Assembly: GCF_003970675.1 (NCBI RefSeq)
Contig: NZ_CP034562.1
Location: forward strand, 4,924,501 to 4,988,500
Direction: 5' to 3'
Source of the DNA: Flammeovirga pectinis
GTDB taxonomy: Bacteria; Bacteroidota; Bacteroidia; Cytophagales; Flammeovirgaceae
Length of the DNA: 64,000 nt
The translations under genes and the position numbers were made by a program. Of this stretch, positions 1-8,812 are shown in pieces (the stretch's first letter is position 1; each line of letters opens with the position of its first letter). A model generated the notes under the pieces. The model made no database searches, was not told the origin of the DNA, and saw nothing but the letters and a program-made list of their open reading frames with translations.

Positions 1-2
1 CT

Positions 3-284
3 CTATATGATAAGTATATTTTAGAATTAACATTATCTCAAAGAAGAAAAGGGGTGAAGTTTTTTATGGCTCATGATGATAACAAGCCTGTAAGAACAAG
101 TAGTACAGAAGACGATAATTTATATTTCTTACCTATGATTAAAGGAAGAGGAGTTTTAGAAATACCTATTCCTAAAGGTAATTACGCCATGAAGAAGTTT
201 ACTTTTTATGTGGAGTATGTTACCTATAGCGGAAGAAAGAGATTAGATAAAATAGATTATAATTTCCATGTAACGAATTACTAA
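3..284 (+). CDS. C-terminal part of an unidentified protein (5' end outside window)
   Basis: The reading frame is open from base 3 to the stop at 282-284, so this is the 3' end of a gene that begins before the window. A GTG at 54 could be mistaken for a start, but the frame continues upstream of it. About 93 residues are visible. They are rich in alternating hydrophobic and charged residues (YFLPMIKGRGVLEIPIP, FTFYVEYVTYSGRKRLDKID), which suggests a beta-sandwich. I recognise no family. It ends 9 bp before a strong hairpin terminator shared with the convergent gene that follows. Confidence 0.6.
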   Translation, partial: LYDKYILELTLSQRRKGVKFFMAHDDNKPVRTSSTEDDNLYFLPMIKGRGVLEIPIPKGNYAMKKFTFYVEYVTYSGRKRLDKIDYNFHVTNY

Positions 285-292
285 TCTAAATG

Positions 293-328
293 AAAAGCCA
301 TTTCAAAATTCACTTTGAAATGGCTTTT
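293..328. terminator. Bidirectional hairpin terminator
   Basis: A perfect 15-bp stem (293-307 with 314-328) has a 6-nt loop and is bounded by A and T runs on its two sides. It lies between convergent genes and should serve both. Confidence 0.85.
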
Positions 329-333
329 TCTTT

Positions 334-1890
334 TTATAAGAAACCTATTTTTTGTTCTAAAGAATAGGTGTTGGGATAATACGAGAGTCCTTTTAAAAAT
401 GCCTTTTTAGCACTAGTAGTTTGTCTCCTTTTAAAGTACAGCATTCCTAAATGATCATATAAAGCAACTACATTCTGTTTTGGAATTCCGTAATGAACTT
501 TAGGATCAAATACTGTTTCAAAATCCGAGATGTGTTTTTTTGCAGATGTCAAATCTTTTTTAAGAATATACTCAAAAGCTAAATTTAATTGAGCGTCAAG
601 AATTAATAACTCTAATTTTAATTCATCTTCTAAAAAAGGATATTGTATTTTTTGGTCTTCAATAAAGACAATACGTTCAGTTAAATTATTTGTGTATTGT
701 GAAAGTATAATATCAACACATGAGTTTAGCGCAACTTTATAAATCTCAGAATTCTGTGGTTGAAGAACTAATGCTTTCTGGCAGGTAGCTAATGCTTTTT
801 CGAATAATTTATTTTCGTAATAGTTATAGGCAAGAACGTAGTAATGATCGAAATTAATCTTATCAAGGATAACGCTATCTTCTATTTGCTGAAACACCGT
901 GTAAATTTCTTTGTAAGTAGCAGTGTCTTGCTTTTTAATCATGTACTCGTTTTGGAAAGAGTTAAATTCCGATGAGAAATCTTCTGATTTTAACCCATTA
1001 TTATAGCCCAGATATCTACTTAAATAAACAATCTGTTTGGCATATTCTAAAGAGTATTCATCTTGTTCACTTAAAATTTGAAGATTTAGATTTACTATAA
1101 CTTCTTCATAAAGTTTATTTGGGTAAATAGAATATCCCTTTTGAAGCGCAGATAAAGCCATTTTGTAATCTTCATTACCCATGTCTTTAAACCCTTCATT
1201 AGAATAAAGAATACTAATTAAATTTCTATATGCAATGTTTTCATCTTTAAAGAAGTACTCATCAAAAACAGCATTTATACCTTTTGTATTCACTTCACTT
1301 TTAGAAACGAGTTTATTTTCTAACAATGTATTTACAAGGTTTTCTTTTGTTTTATCAGAATAAAATCGAAAACCATTATTTGGAGAAGTAGACTCCATTG
1401 TAATATTTTCAGCATTAGGATATGCTTGTAAATAAACGTGGTTAGGAGTTTTCTTTATTGCATAAGGAATAGAAAAATGATCTAATACCAATGCATAAAT
1501 ACTTGTAGCAGTAGCACAATTGTATTCCCCGTCAGTAAAAATTTTATAGAATGATATGTTCTCAATGTATTTAGTGAAGAGTTTATTGTGCACTTCTTTA
1601 TAAATAATTTGAACCTGTTTTTTTGGCTTTTTATCTCTAACTTTTAATTTTTCTAACGTAGCAAATAACTGATTTAGTTTATCAGTTGCTTGTTCTGAAA
1701 TACTATTTTCTGTATTGCCAATTTCTACTAATAAGTTCAAGAAGCTAGTCGAATCTTCTTGATAATCGATAAATGCAATTTTCTCTCTTTCAGAATTAAA
1801 AGTGAGTTCATCAACATTAAATTGGAAGTCTTGTGAGTAGGCTGATATAGAAAAAAAGAGTATACATATTAAGAGAAAGGTATTTTTCAT
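334..1890 (-). CDS. Secreted protein with transglutaminase-like segment and TPR repeats
   Basis: The protein has 518 aa and an N-terminal signal peptide (residues 1-20, ending AYSQ) with no lipobox cysteine, so it is probably periplasmic. Residues 124-152 resemble a transglutaminase-like core: a cysteine in NCATATSIYALVLD (C125), then a histidine in TPNHVYLQAY (H151). The rest is helical. Its C-terminal part has TPR-like units around residues 230-270, 350-390 and 470-510, for example ALATCQKALVLQPQNSEIY and AKKAFLKGLSYYPN. The combination suggests a periplasmic scaffold with a papain-fold domain. Whether the cysteine is catalytic is not known, and the third member of a triad could not be assigned. 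It is a single-gene unit. Confidence 0.6.
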   Translation of the reverse strand: MKNTFLLICILFFSISAYSQDFQFNVDELTFNSEREKIAFIDYQEDSTSFLNLLVEIGNTENSISEQATDKLNQLFATLEKLKVRDKKPKKQVQIIYKEVHNKLFTKYIENISFYKIFTDGEYNCATATSIYALVLDHFSIPYAIKKTPNHVYLQAYPNAENITMESTSPNNGFRFYSDKTKENLVNTLLENKLVSKSEVNTKGINAVFDEYFFKDENIAYRNLISILYSNEGFKDMGNEDYKMALSALQKGYSIYPNKLYEEVIVNLNLQILSEQDEYSLEYAKQIVYLSRYLGYNNGLKSEDFSSEFNSFQNEYMIKKQDTATYKEIYTVFQQIEDSVILDKINFDHYYVLAYNYYENKLFEKALATCQKALVLQPQNSEIYKVALNSCVDIILSQYTNNLTERIVFIEDQKIQYPFLEDELKLELLILDAQLNLAFEYILKKDLTSAKKHISDFETVFDPKVHYGIPKQNVVALYDHLGMLYFKRRQTTSAKKAFLKGLSYYPNTYSLEQKIGFL

Positions 1891-1927
1891 GTTTGTTGTT
1901 AGATTTTCGATTTGAGAGTCGGTATAT

Positions 1928-2119
1928 ATGTCACGATACAGCTGTGAAGATAATACAATTCAATTTTTAAATGATACGCTTATAATGGATTTATTTAAAA
2001 AAGTATTCTTCTACTTTATGACAATTGAGAGTAGGGAAAGAGCAGTTAGTTTAGTTGATCACTTAAATAAAAAAGAGGCAAAATACGTATACTTTGCCTC
2101 TCAATATATCAATGAGTAA
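1928..2119 (+). CDS. Doubtful 63-aa small ORF
   Basis: This is an ATG-started frame of 63 codons between two minus-strand genes. The peptide (ends NKKEAKYVYFASQYINE) looks plausible for a soluble helical protein but matches nothing I know. Against it, the 3' quarter coincides with the hairpin terminator of the opposite marC gene, and the 5' end sits where the promoter of the upstream minus-strand gene must lie. It is kept only as a possibility. Confidence 0.22.
   Translation: MSRYSCEDNTIQFLNDTLIMDLFKKVFFYFMTIESRERAVSLVDHLNKKEAKYVYFASQYINE
2075..2100 (-). terminator. Terminator of marC-family gene
   Basis: An 8-bp GC-containing stem (2075-2082 with 2093-2100) is followed on the minus strand by a run of six T. 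It lies 25 bp after the marC stop. Confidence 0.75.
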
Positions 2120-2124
2120 TTGAT

Positions 2125-2763
2125 TTAAACATCAATAAAACGTTTAATTAATGGGCCAATTCCTGCAAAGAAAAACTCTACAGCCATTACCATAACTATT
2201 AACCCCATTAAACGGAGCATCAGTTTATTTCCCGTATCACCAATTACTTTCATAATAGGTCCTGCAGATAATAAACTTAGGCAAGTAATGGTAAGTACTC
2301 CTGTTATTGCTAATACTAAGCCACCAATTTTCATAGGGTCATCTCCTGCATTATCCATTAAAATAATGGCATTGGCAATAGAACCAGGACCACAAATAAT
2401 TGGTATAGCAAGTGGAGTAATGGCTACATCTTTGGCGTATTCATGAATTTCGTCTTTAGTTACCTTCACACTGCCAAGCCTTGCTTGAAGCATATCGAAA
2501 CCTACTAAGAAGAAAATCATACCTCCAACAACACGTAAGCTGTCTATAGAGATACCAAAGAACTTAAATAAAGATTGACCTGATATTGCAAAAAATAACA
2601 AGAAACAATAAGCAATTAACGTTGCTCTAAGTGCCGTTCTTTTACGCTCTTTGTTTTCCAATTGGTTAGTCATTGTCATAAAGACAGGCATAATACCAAC
2701 GGGATTAATTAGCGTAAAGAAGGACGTAAAAGCCAAGAGGGCATACGTTAAAACTTCGTTCAT
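2125..2763 (-). CDS. MarC family (UPF0056) inner-membrane protein
   Basis: The protein has 212 aa and about six predicted transmembrane segments. It starts with the family hallmark FFTLINPVGIMPVFMTMT near residue 16 and has the repeated half-motif ITPLAIPIICGPGSIANAI around residue 115. Length and both NPxG/GPG motifs fit MarC. The molecular function of this family is unsettled, and a role in antibiotic efflux has been questioned, so no transport substrate is assigned. It is a monocistronic gene with its own terminator. Confidence 0.9.
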   Translation of the reverse strand: MNEVLTYALLAFTSFFTLINPVGIMPVFMTMTNQLENKERKRTALRATLIAYCFLLFFAISGQSLFKFFGISIDSLRVVGGMIFFLVGFDMLQARLGSVKVTKDEIHEYAKDVAITPLAIPIICGPGSIANAIILMDNAGDDPMKIGGLVLAITGVLTITCLSLLSAGPIMKVIGDTGNKLMLRLMGLIVMVMAVEFFFAGIGPLIKRFIDV

Positions 2764-3010
2764 TTATGTATGTATTTAGTATGTGTTTTTTAATGCTGCA
2801 AATAAAGGAAGAAGAAATGAAGAAACATAGTGATACAAAAAGCATTTTTAGTAGATCTGAATAATCTTTTTAAAAAGCTTACTATTGAAATCGTTTAAAA
2901 ATGTATTAGCTAAACTTTCTATCTGATTATCCTTCGTTATATTAAAACTGCACCGTTAAAGATTGGATAATTTTAGGTTAGTTATTTGAAATATTGAGTG
3001 TGTGATATGT

Positions 3011-3040
3011 GCATCGTAAACATATTATTGCTCACGATGC
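3011..3040. repeat. Inverted repeat after the terpene synthase gene
   Basis: A 7-bp perfect inverted repeat (gcatcgt at 3011-3017, acgatgc at 3034-3040) lies just downstream of the terpene synthase stop. No T run follows on either strand, so it may be only a weak terminator or transcript-end hairpin. Confidence 0.35.
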
Positions 3041-3046
3041 TTCTGC

Positions 3047-4000
3047 CTAATAGACATTTACTTTCATATCTTCAAAAACATTTTCAGAATGGTAATAGCG
3101 ATCAGTACTTTTTTGCCAATGATATGATGAAGCAACAATAACCTCTAACGCATTAAGATATTTATCTACCGTTAACTTATCCTGTGGTGCTAATGGTACA
3201 ACTTTTACTTCTTTTATAGTTAATTTAAAATCAGAATGGATATCATTTACTTTGTCTATGGCTTTAATTATTGCTTGCTTATAATTAGAGGCTTCTTTAG
3301 AAATTAAATACGCATTTATTAGATTGTAATTGCTATGTTTTTCTTTTGCATATGAGAAAATATCATTAGATAAAGCACCTATCAAAGCACATTGTCTACA
3401 AAGCTTTTTAATATAAATATTTTTATTATTGATTAGTTCCTCATTTAAATAAATAGAATGTACGTATTCAATTAAGTCAATAAGTAAATACATACCTCCA
3501 GTACTTAATCTTATTGATATATACTCATCTACAGTATTATATTTTTTTTCTATTAATGATGCTGATAAATGTTCAATGACGGAATTGGTGTATTTATTGA
3601 AAAATTTCTCAGGACTATCTTTTCTTAATATTCTACTGATGTAATTGATTGAAGTATATAATTTATTTATTTTCTGATTTTTAGAATGGTACATTTTTTC
3701 CCCCTTCCATATTTCTAAGATTTCTTTTACTTCGGGGAGTTCTCCAGTGTTGGTATCTTCTCCAAAAAAGTCATCTAAAAAGTACAGAACGTCATAAGTA
3801 ACAAGAACATTTACCATTTTATCTATAGGACTATCTATATAAATATAGTTAGTCATTGTAGAATGTCCTGAATATAATTTTTCATCAATTATCCCTAAAT
3901 TTTCAGATATTTCTTGTGCCTTTTTAGAGATAACATTAGCATCTTTATGAATGTATAATTCAGTGTCAGATATAGTTAGAAGTGTTGAGTTAAAAGTCAT
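3047..4000 (-). CDS. Class I terpene synthase (terpene cyclase)
   Basis: The protein has 317 aa, the usual length of bacterial class I terpene cyclases. The metal-binding acidic motif DDFFGE is at residues 76-81, after the typical YDVLYFLDD lead. The second metal motif NDIFSYAKE at 212-220 fits the NSE/DTE consensus exactly. An arginine in ISIRLSTGGM (R164), 48 residues before the NSE motif, fits the diphosphate sensor, and the terminal RY pair at 301-302 is present. These residues bind three Mg ions and the diphosphate of a prenyl substrate (C10-C20), so the enzyme should be active; product and chain length cannot be read from sequence. It stands alone, with no prenyltransferase, P450 or tailoring enzyme beside it. 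It is cytoplasmic, with no signal peptide. Confidence 0.88.
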   Translation of the reverse strand: MTFNSTLLTISDTELYIHKDANVISKKAQEISENLGIIDEKLYSGHSTMTNYIYIDSPIDKMVNVLVTYDVLYFLDDFFGEDTNTGELPEVKEILEIWKGEKMYHSKNQKINKLYTSINYISRILRKDSPEKFFNKYTNSVIEHLSASLIEKKYNTVDEYISIRLSTGGMYLLIDLIEYVHSIYLNEELINNKNIYIKKLCRQCALIGALSNDIFSYAKEKHSNYNLINAYLISKEASNYKQAIIKAIDKVNDIHSDFKLTIKEVKVVPLAPQDKLTVDKYLNALEVIVASSYHWQKSTDRYYHSENVFEDMKVNVY

Positions 4001-4666
4001 TATTTATTTGCTTGTACTTAACGGTTTTGTTAAGCAATGTGAGAGGGTGCGTTACCCTAATGTGAAGTTTGAGTTTATTTGTGTGCCTAAAATGTGCACT
4101 GCTTTATTTATTAAAGGTAAAATAATCTTTTAGAGGGAGCAAGTTTCTTATTATTTATTGGTGGTGGGTGGTATAGGGCTAAACAATAGCAATTTAATTA
4201 TAACTTAAATACGTTTAAAAGGCTGAATATTGTAGTATAAGAGATATATTTTAATGATTAAACTTTCCTCTCTATTGTAAGAATAGAAAACAATTGTGGT
4301 GAGGTTATCCGTATTACTTATTACCAACATAGTCATTATCCTCCTCCTTTTCCTCTTCTGTTAAAGGTGGGTTGTACACTATTTTTTTAATGGTATTTAC
4401 AACAACGTTCTCGGTAAAATCAAAATAAATAATCTCTTAGAGCGTACAGTTCTTATGTAAAGGATATGCTTCTAAGATGCTAAGTAGCTTTTTAAAAATG
4501 TTTACTGTATTTATATTTTTTTACTGTGTTACTTTTACATTATTCTTAAATCGTTAGTAACCTAAGAAAGCAATTCAAACGGTAACTATTTCAGTAAGAA
4601 TATTTCTATTTTCCGATAAGTCGAATAACTCAAATATATTAAATGTCAGACTATATCAATATAACA
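4001..4666. other. 666-bp gene-less stretch with a decayed gene fragment
   Basis: Between the terpene synthase and the response regulator I see no intact gene. The part from 4314 to 4520 holds a minus-strand reading frame interrupted by a stop, listed separately. The remainder is AT-rich and should contain the terpene synthase promoter just above 4000. Confidence 0.5.
4314..4520 (-). pseudogene. Decayed reading frame of unknown origin
   Basis: On the minus strand one frame runs from 4520 to the stop at 4314-4316 with a single internal TAA at 4437-4439. The upstream part encodes FKKLLSILEAYPLHKNCTL and the downstream part EIIYFDFTENVVVNTIKKIV then NPPLTEEEKEEDNDYVGNK. The composition is protein-like and much less AT-biased in its amino acids than random frames here. 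No start codon is seen. I read it as the 3' remnant of a lost gene; the parent family is not recognised. Confidence 0.35.
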
Positions 4667-5338
4667 TTATTGTAGTATGGGGTGTAATTGATTAGCAATA
4701 GCATATACAACTAAACCTACCGTATTTCTCGCTCCTACTTTATCAAGAATTCTTTGTCTATGGTTTTCTATTGTGCGTTTACTGAGAAATAATTTATCTG
4801 CGATTTCTTGATTTGTATTCTCCTTACAGATTAACTTAACTACTTCAATTTCTCTTACAGATAATTCTTCATTTGAGGTTAATGAAATTTTTTTAGTACT
4901 ATTTGTCATATATTGGACGATCATTTCTTTATCTGTTTCTGTAAAATAGACTCCAAATTGATGTACTGATTCAACGACTGAGATAAGTAGCTTTCTGTTA
5001 GCATTTTTTGGAATAAAAGCAGAAACACCCAACTTAATCATATGTCCTACAATATTACTTTTGTAATGAGATGAAAGTACAATGATTTTTAAATCTTGGT
5101 ATTTACCTTTTAATGATTCTACTAATTCGAAACCATCCATTGGTTTCATCTGAATGTCTATTATGGCAATATCTAGGAGTGATGAATCTTGATTATCATC
5201 AAGAAATTTAAGGAATTCTAAACCACTGTTGGCAGTTTTGACAACATTAATATTATCAACATTTGAAAATATAAGTGAGAGTCCTTCTATAAATAATGCC
5301 TCATCATCAACAAGGGCTATATTTATCATATTATTCAT
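4667..5338 (-). CDS. NarL/LuxR-type response regulator
   Basis: The protein has 223 aa. The N-terminal receiver domain (about residues 5-120) has the acidic pair D11/D12, phosphoacceptor D61 in IIDIQMKPMDG and K111. The C-terminal LuxR-type helix-turn-helix (about 155-215) has the hallmark LSVREIEVVKLICKENTNQE and ADKLFLSKRTIENHR. It is the DNA-binding output partner of the kinase encoded immediately upstream, whose stop overlaps its start by 4 bp, so the two are translationally coupled. It is the last gene of a four-gene operon. Target genes are unknown. Confidence 0.93.
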   Translation of the reverse strand: MNNMINIALVDDEALFIEGLSLIFSNVDNINVVKTANSGLEFLKFLDDNQDSSLLDIAIIDIQMKPMDGFELVESLKGKYQDLKIIVLSSHYKSNIVGHMIKLGVSAFIPKNANRKLLISVVESVHQFGVYFTETDKEMIVQYMTNSTKKISLTSNEELSVREIEVVKLICKENTNQEIADKLFLSKRTIENHRQRILDKVGARNTVGLVVYAIANQLHPILQ

Positions 5339-6084
5339 TGTTTTGAATGTATTATAATTAACCTTGTACCACGGTGTTTTTTACTTTTCCATTTGTAATG
5401 TCCATTAATAGATTGGATTCTACTATCAATATTTTGAAGTCCCATTCCCTTATTAAGTTGATCTTGATCAAAACCAATACCGTTATCTGATAGAATTAAA
5501 GAAACTGCATTTTTAGTATCTCTAATATGAATGATCATTTTAGTCGCATTAGCATGTTTGATCACATTACTTAAAAATTCTTGAATTACTCGATAGGTTT
5601 GTAATTCAAATGAGATACTCTTTGGCTTGTAATAATGATTTAATAATTCAATGGTAAGAGTTTTATTAACATTTGAAATTAAAGCTTCAATAGTGAGTAA
5701 TAGACCAAACTTTTCTAAATTCACAGGGTATAGTGAATGAGAAATTGTTCTGGTTGTTTCAATTAATTCAGGAATTTGTTGAACTATAACTTCTCTAGAT
5801 CTTTTACTATTCCATGTCTCTTCATTATTAACCCAAAGAGAGAGAATATTTAACTTATTTCCGATATCATCATGTAAAACTTCTGCAATACGTTTTCTTT
5901 CATTTTCTTGCACAATGGTAGCTTGTAGAGCAATTTCCTTTTGATGTTCTAATTCTAGTTGATATTGTATAGTTTTTTCAGTTATAATTTTTTTAATAAA
6001 TGCCCTATACAATAAAAAAATAAATAATATGATTATCGTTATTACTATAATTAAAACAACTATATATTGGGTTTTGATGACCAT
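5335..6084 (-). CDS. NarL-family sensor histidine kinase, membrane-anchored
   Basis: The protein has 249 aa. One N-terminal transmembrane helix (about residues 6-28) is followed by a HisKA_3 dimerisation domain with the phosphorylatable histidine in ERKRIAEVLHDDIGNKLN, then an HATPase_c domain with N-box EFLSNVIKHANATK and G-boxes DNGIGFDQ and GMGLQNIDSRI. It has no extracellular or PAS sensor domain of its own, so the signal may come from the polytopic membrane protein encoded just upstream, whose gene overlaps this one by 25 bp. It should phosphorylate the response regulator encoded next. Confidence 0.92.
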   Translation of the reverse strand: MVIKTQYIVVLIIVITIIILFIFLLYRAFIKKIITEKTIQYQLELEHQKEIALQATIVQENERKRIAEVLHDDIGNKLNILSLWVNNEETWNSKRSREVIVQQIPELIETTRTISHSLYPVNLEKFGLLLTIEALISNVNKTLTIELLNHYYKPKSISFELQTYRVIQEFLSNVIKHANATKMIIHIRDTKNAVSLILSDNGIGFDQDQLNKGMGLQNIDSRIQSINGHYKWKSKKHRGTRLIIIHSKQ

Positions 6085-6704
6085 TTGCTTATCCTAAAAA
6101 AAGTAAAAATAAAACAAATATATAAAAGGGAAGCGAGCACATTATTGATAATCCAAATAAAACTATTGTATTCTGTTAATTGATTCATAATCATAAATAA
6201 AAACAAAGAGACACTGTAGTATAAGAAAAAAGCAGCATGAATAATGGTTAAAATATTATTATTTTTAAGTTCATTTAGATTTTTAATTAAAAGAATTGCT
6301 GCTAAACAAATAATGGTTAAATGAGACATTATTTTACCATAACCAGTTGAAGCATCATTAGAAATAAACCATAAAACAGAGGCTTCAATAAAGAAACAGC
6401 TAGCTATTAATCCAACTATTATTTGCCATTTTTTCGTAACTTTTAATTCTTTAAGAAATAAATTAACTACTATATAAAACTCTCCTGCTATATAAAAAGG
6501 GTAGAGAAATTGAGTAGTTGAGCTCTCCATAATTTCAATTAAATAAAGAGCAACCATCTCAATTCCAAGAATTAAACCTAAATACATAGTATACCATTTG
6601 TATAAGCTGTTAATGCGTATATGTTTATTGATAATGATGTTAATAAGAGCAATAGACAAAACGAAATAAGAGAAATACGAAGAAGCTAGAATATAATCGG
6701 TCAT
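6060..6704 (-). CDS. Polytopic membrane protein in two-component operon (possible sensor)
   Basis: The protein has 214 aa from the ATG at 6704 (MTDYILASSYFSYF). An in-frame upstream start at 6770 exists but would overlap the preceding gene by 62 bp, whereas 6704 leaves 4 bp. About seven hydrophobic segments cover nearly the whole length and there is no signal peptide. It resembles no family I can name with certainty. It sits between an unknown soluble protein and a kinase lacking a sensor domain, with overlapping genes. A role in signal perception for the kinase is an inference from context. Confidence 0.6.
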   Translation of the reverse strand: MTDYILASSYFSYFVLSIALINIIINKHIRINSLYKWYTMYLGLILGIEMVALYLIEIMESSTTQFLYPFYIAGEFYIVVNLFLKELKVTKKWQIIVGLIASCFFIEASVLWFISNDASTGYGKIMSHLTIICLAAILLIKNLNELKNNNILTIIHAAFFLYYSVSLFLFMIMNQLTEYNSFIWIINNVLASLLYICFIFTFFRISKWSSKPNI

Positions 6705-6708
6705 TTTT

Positions 6709-7470
6709 TTATAAAAGAGAAAAGTTTGTCTTGTCCTTACATAAAGGAGGACATGGACGAGACCAGTCATCAGTATTTGTTAGTGTTATATTTTGGTTTC
6801 TTTTTGCTCTCAAAATTTCTCCAGTAGTATTATCAGAGGTAGCAACAAATATTAATAGAGGTATTAGCTTTTGATAAATAGGAGATTGCTTAAGACCAAA
6901 GAAAGCAACGATTTCACCTTGTCCACCATCCTTTCTTGTTAAATCAGCAAAAGGTACTGTAAAAGTTCTAAAGATATTTCTTCCTTTAGATGTACTGTGT
7001 TCGTAATAAAACCAATTTAGACATTCATACCTCCATTTTTCTATATCTTTTCCCGAAGTTCTTTCTGTAATTGTTGGTTCGTTGGATACTGGTAAATCAA
7101 CTTCTTTCCAGAATTTAGTGATCTCTAAATCTTTGGATAGTTTTGTTTTTGAAACTGTAGTGACTACTTCTGTTTCATTTAAGGTGATTTCTTGCTCTAA
7201 ACCTGTCAAAGGTTTTGTAAGATACATATCAAGGTCAACCTCTTTACCTTCTTTATCTAAGGGAACGATAATTAGAATAAACTCTTTATCATGTACACCA
7301 GCGTAAATATGAAATTTGCTATTTTCATTATATTCTTTTATCCAAATACAATCAGTTTCATTAAAGCGAAATACTTTAGTAGAGTCAATTACCTCTTTTA
7401 TTTTTAAGAAGTCAATTTTAGTTTTTTCCCATGAAGCGATGGCTTGTTTACATTTTTCTTTTAGTAGCAT
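6709..7470 (-). CDS. Conserved-looking soluble protein of unknown function, first gene of two-component operon
   Basis: The protein has 253 aa with no signal peptide or membrane segment. It has a mix of beta-strand stretches (FHIYAGVHDKEFILIIVPLD), aromatic-rich segments (EKWRYECLNWFYYEH) and a C-terminal SRPCPPLCKDK with two cysteines. I do not recognise the family. It leads the operon that continues with a membrane protein, a NarL-type kinase and a response regulator, with only 4 bp to the next gene, so a role in the same signalling pathway is likely by context only. Confidence 0.5.
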   Translation of the reverse strand: MLLKEKCKQAIASWEKTKIDFLKIKEVIDSTKVFRFNETDCIWIKEYNENSKFHIYAGVHDKEFILIIVPLDKEGKEVDLDMYLTKPLTGLEQEITLNETEVVTTVSKTKLSKDLEITKFWKEVDLPVSNEPTITERTSGKDIEKWRYECLNWFYYEHSTSKGRNIFRTFTVPFADLTRKDGGQGEIVAFFGLKQSPIYQKLIPLLIFVATSDNTTGEILRAKRNQNITLTNTDDWSRPCPPLCKDKTNFSLL

Positions 7471-7942
7471 AGCTGAATATTTATATAGTTAGATTTTAAT
7501 AGTTATAGTTTACGATACCTAGACTAGTTACGTATTTTGAGAGAGTACGTATTTCATATTGTGTTTATCTAAAATAAATACAATCAATTTTTATTTATAT
7601 CTAAATGTAATTCAATTTTACAAAGTAGACAAGCTGTGTTATTTATAAATGACTAATTAGTCATTTAATAAAGAATGTTGAATATCTTCCAATTAGAATT
7701 TGTAGTTTCTATACTAGACGTACATAAAGAAAGTATTTTTATGGATTGAGTATAAATACTCAATTTGATAAACCCGTATTTTTACTCTAAGAAACAATCT
7801 ATAATTATTAGACATTTGTAATGTAATCAAAAGCAAAATATTCGATTGAGTAGCTACTATCAATTTTTGATTATAAAGGCGATATCTGAAAAGCCTATTA
7901 ATTATAAATAGAGTAAGAATAAAATTTTTAAATTATTTTTTT
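7471..7942. other. 472-bp divergent intergenic region
   Basis: The region separates the four-gene two-component operon (leftward) from a small rightward gene and must hold both promoters. It is very AT-rich. I see no convincing gene or long inverted repeat, only short palindromes such as gactaattagtc near 7650. Confidence 0.5.
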
Positions 7943-8293
7943 ATGGAAAATGTAACAGAAAAAGAATTTTTAATACAAGAGGCATTAAAAGGAGGTACAC
8001 CTTCAAACCTTATAGGAACGACTTGGTTAGTTTCACCTGTAAATAATGATTTTTGCCCATTCGAAATTAATTTTGATGCAAATAACATTTGTAAAGTTAT
8101 AACTGTAAATAAATTCTTTTCTGGAGCAGGGAATTATTATGGAAATGAAACAAGTGCAGTTTTTCATTTTACTTACTATAGTAATGGTTCTACTTATATG
8201 TGTAGTTCTAATCCAAGTGAAGGTACAGGGACAGTGCATGCTCAGCACAATGGTCATACGTATTTAATGCCATTTAAAATGAATATTAAATAA
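7943..8293 (+). CDS. Small protein of unknown function, probably beta-rich
   Basis: The protein has 116 aa with no signal peptide. It begins MENVTEKEFLIQEALKGGTP, followed by a region rich in Asn, Gly, Thr and aromatic residues (FSGAGNYYGNETSAVFHFTY) that looks like consecutive beta strands. The pattern GTTWLVSPVNN ... GTGTVHAQHNG is loosely lipocalin/avidin-like but no diagnostic motif is present. It is a single gene with a very strong hairpin 37 bp after the stop. Function is not assignable. Confidence 0.5.
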   Translation: MENVTEKEFLIQEALKGGTPSNLIGTTWLVSPVNNDFCPFEINFDANNICKVITVNKFFSGAGNYYGNETSAVFHFTYYSNGSTYMCSSNPSEGTGTVHAQHNGHTYLMPFKMNIK

Positions 8294-8330
8294 TAGATTT
8301 TAATAATTATTACTTAGTTAAAATTTAGTA

Positions 8331-8365
8331 CAAGGGCATTGCTATTTCAAATAGCAATGCCCTTG
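8331..8365 (+). terminator. Strong hairpin terminator
   Basis: A perfect 15-bp stem with a 5-nt loop (8331-8345 with 8351-8365) is followed by ttatt. It ends the 116-aa protein gene. Confidence 0.8.
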
Positions 8366-8786
8366 TTATTGAGATAAATATTTTTTTGATCATACCAATC
8401 TTTTAACTTCTAATTCTTAGTGATTATCATAAGAGAAATTAACTAAATGTAACTTTTGTTTTAATGGGCAAGTATTATCTCATAAATAATATTTTTAGAT
8501 AGCTGCTTTTTTTTTGCTAAAAGTATTTTTTGTTGGTCAATTAAAATATTATATAATAAATTTTTGTACCTAACCTTATTGTGAATTTTATATTTGCTTG
8601 TTGCACAGACTCTGACTTAAATAGTAACTGAAATGTTGTAATAAATTGTGCTTTTCTTCCAATTTTCATTAGGGTTACAATAATGAGAAATATCCTCTAA
8701 GTAATATATCTTCCATCCTTTGTATTGGTAAATAAAATGTGTCAGGTACAAAAAGGTATGCTGGATTCACTACATTTTTATTAAAA

Positions 8787-8812
8787 AAGGTGAAGCTTTT
8801 CAACTTCACCTT
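8787..8812 (-). terminator. Terminator of saccharopine dehydrogenase-family gene
   Basis: A 9-bp stem (aaggtgaag/cttcacctt) is followed on the minus strand by at least six T. It lies 19 bp past the stop codon. Confidence 0.8.

Noticed and set aside
54-284. A 76-codon gene starting at the GTG at 54
   Set aside because: The frame is open upstream to the edge of the window, so the GTG is internal to a truncated longer gene.
3951-4133. 60-codon plus-strand frame over the terpene synthase start
   Set aside because: It overlaps the start and promoter region of a well-supported gene on the other strand and its composition is not protein-like.
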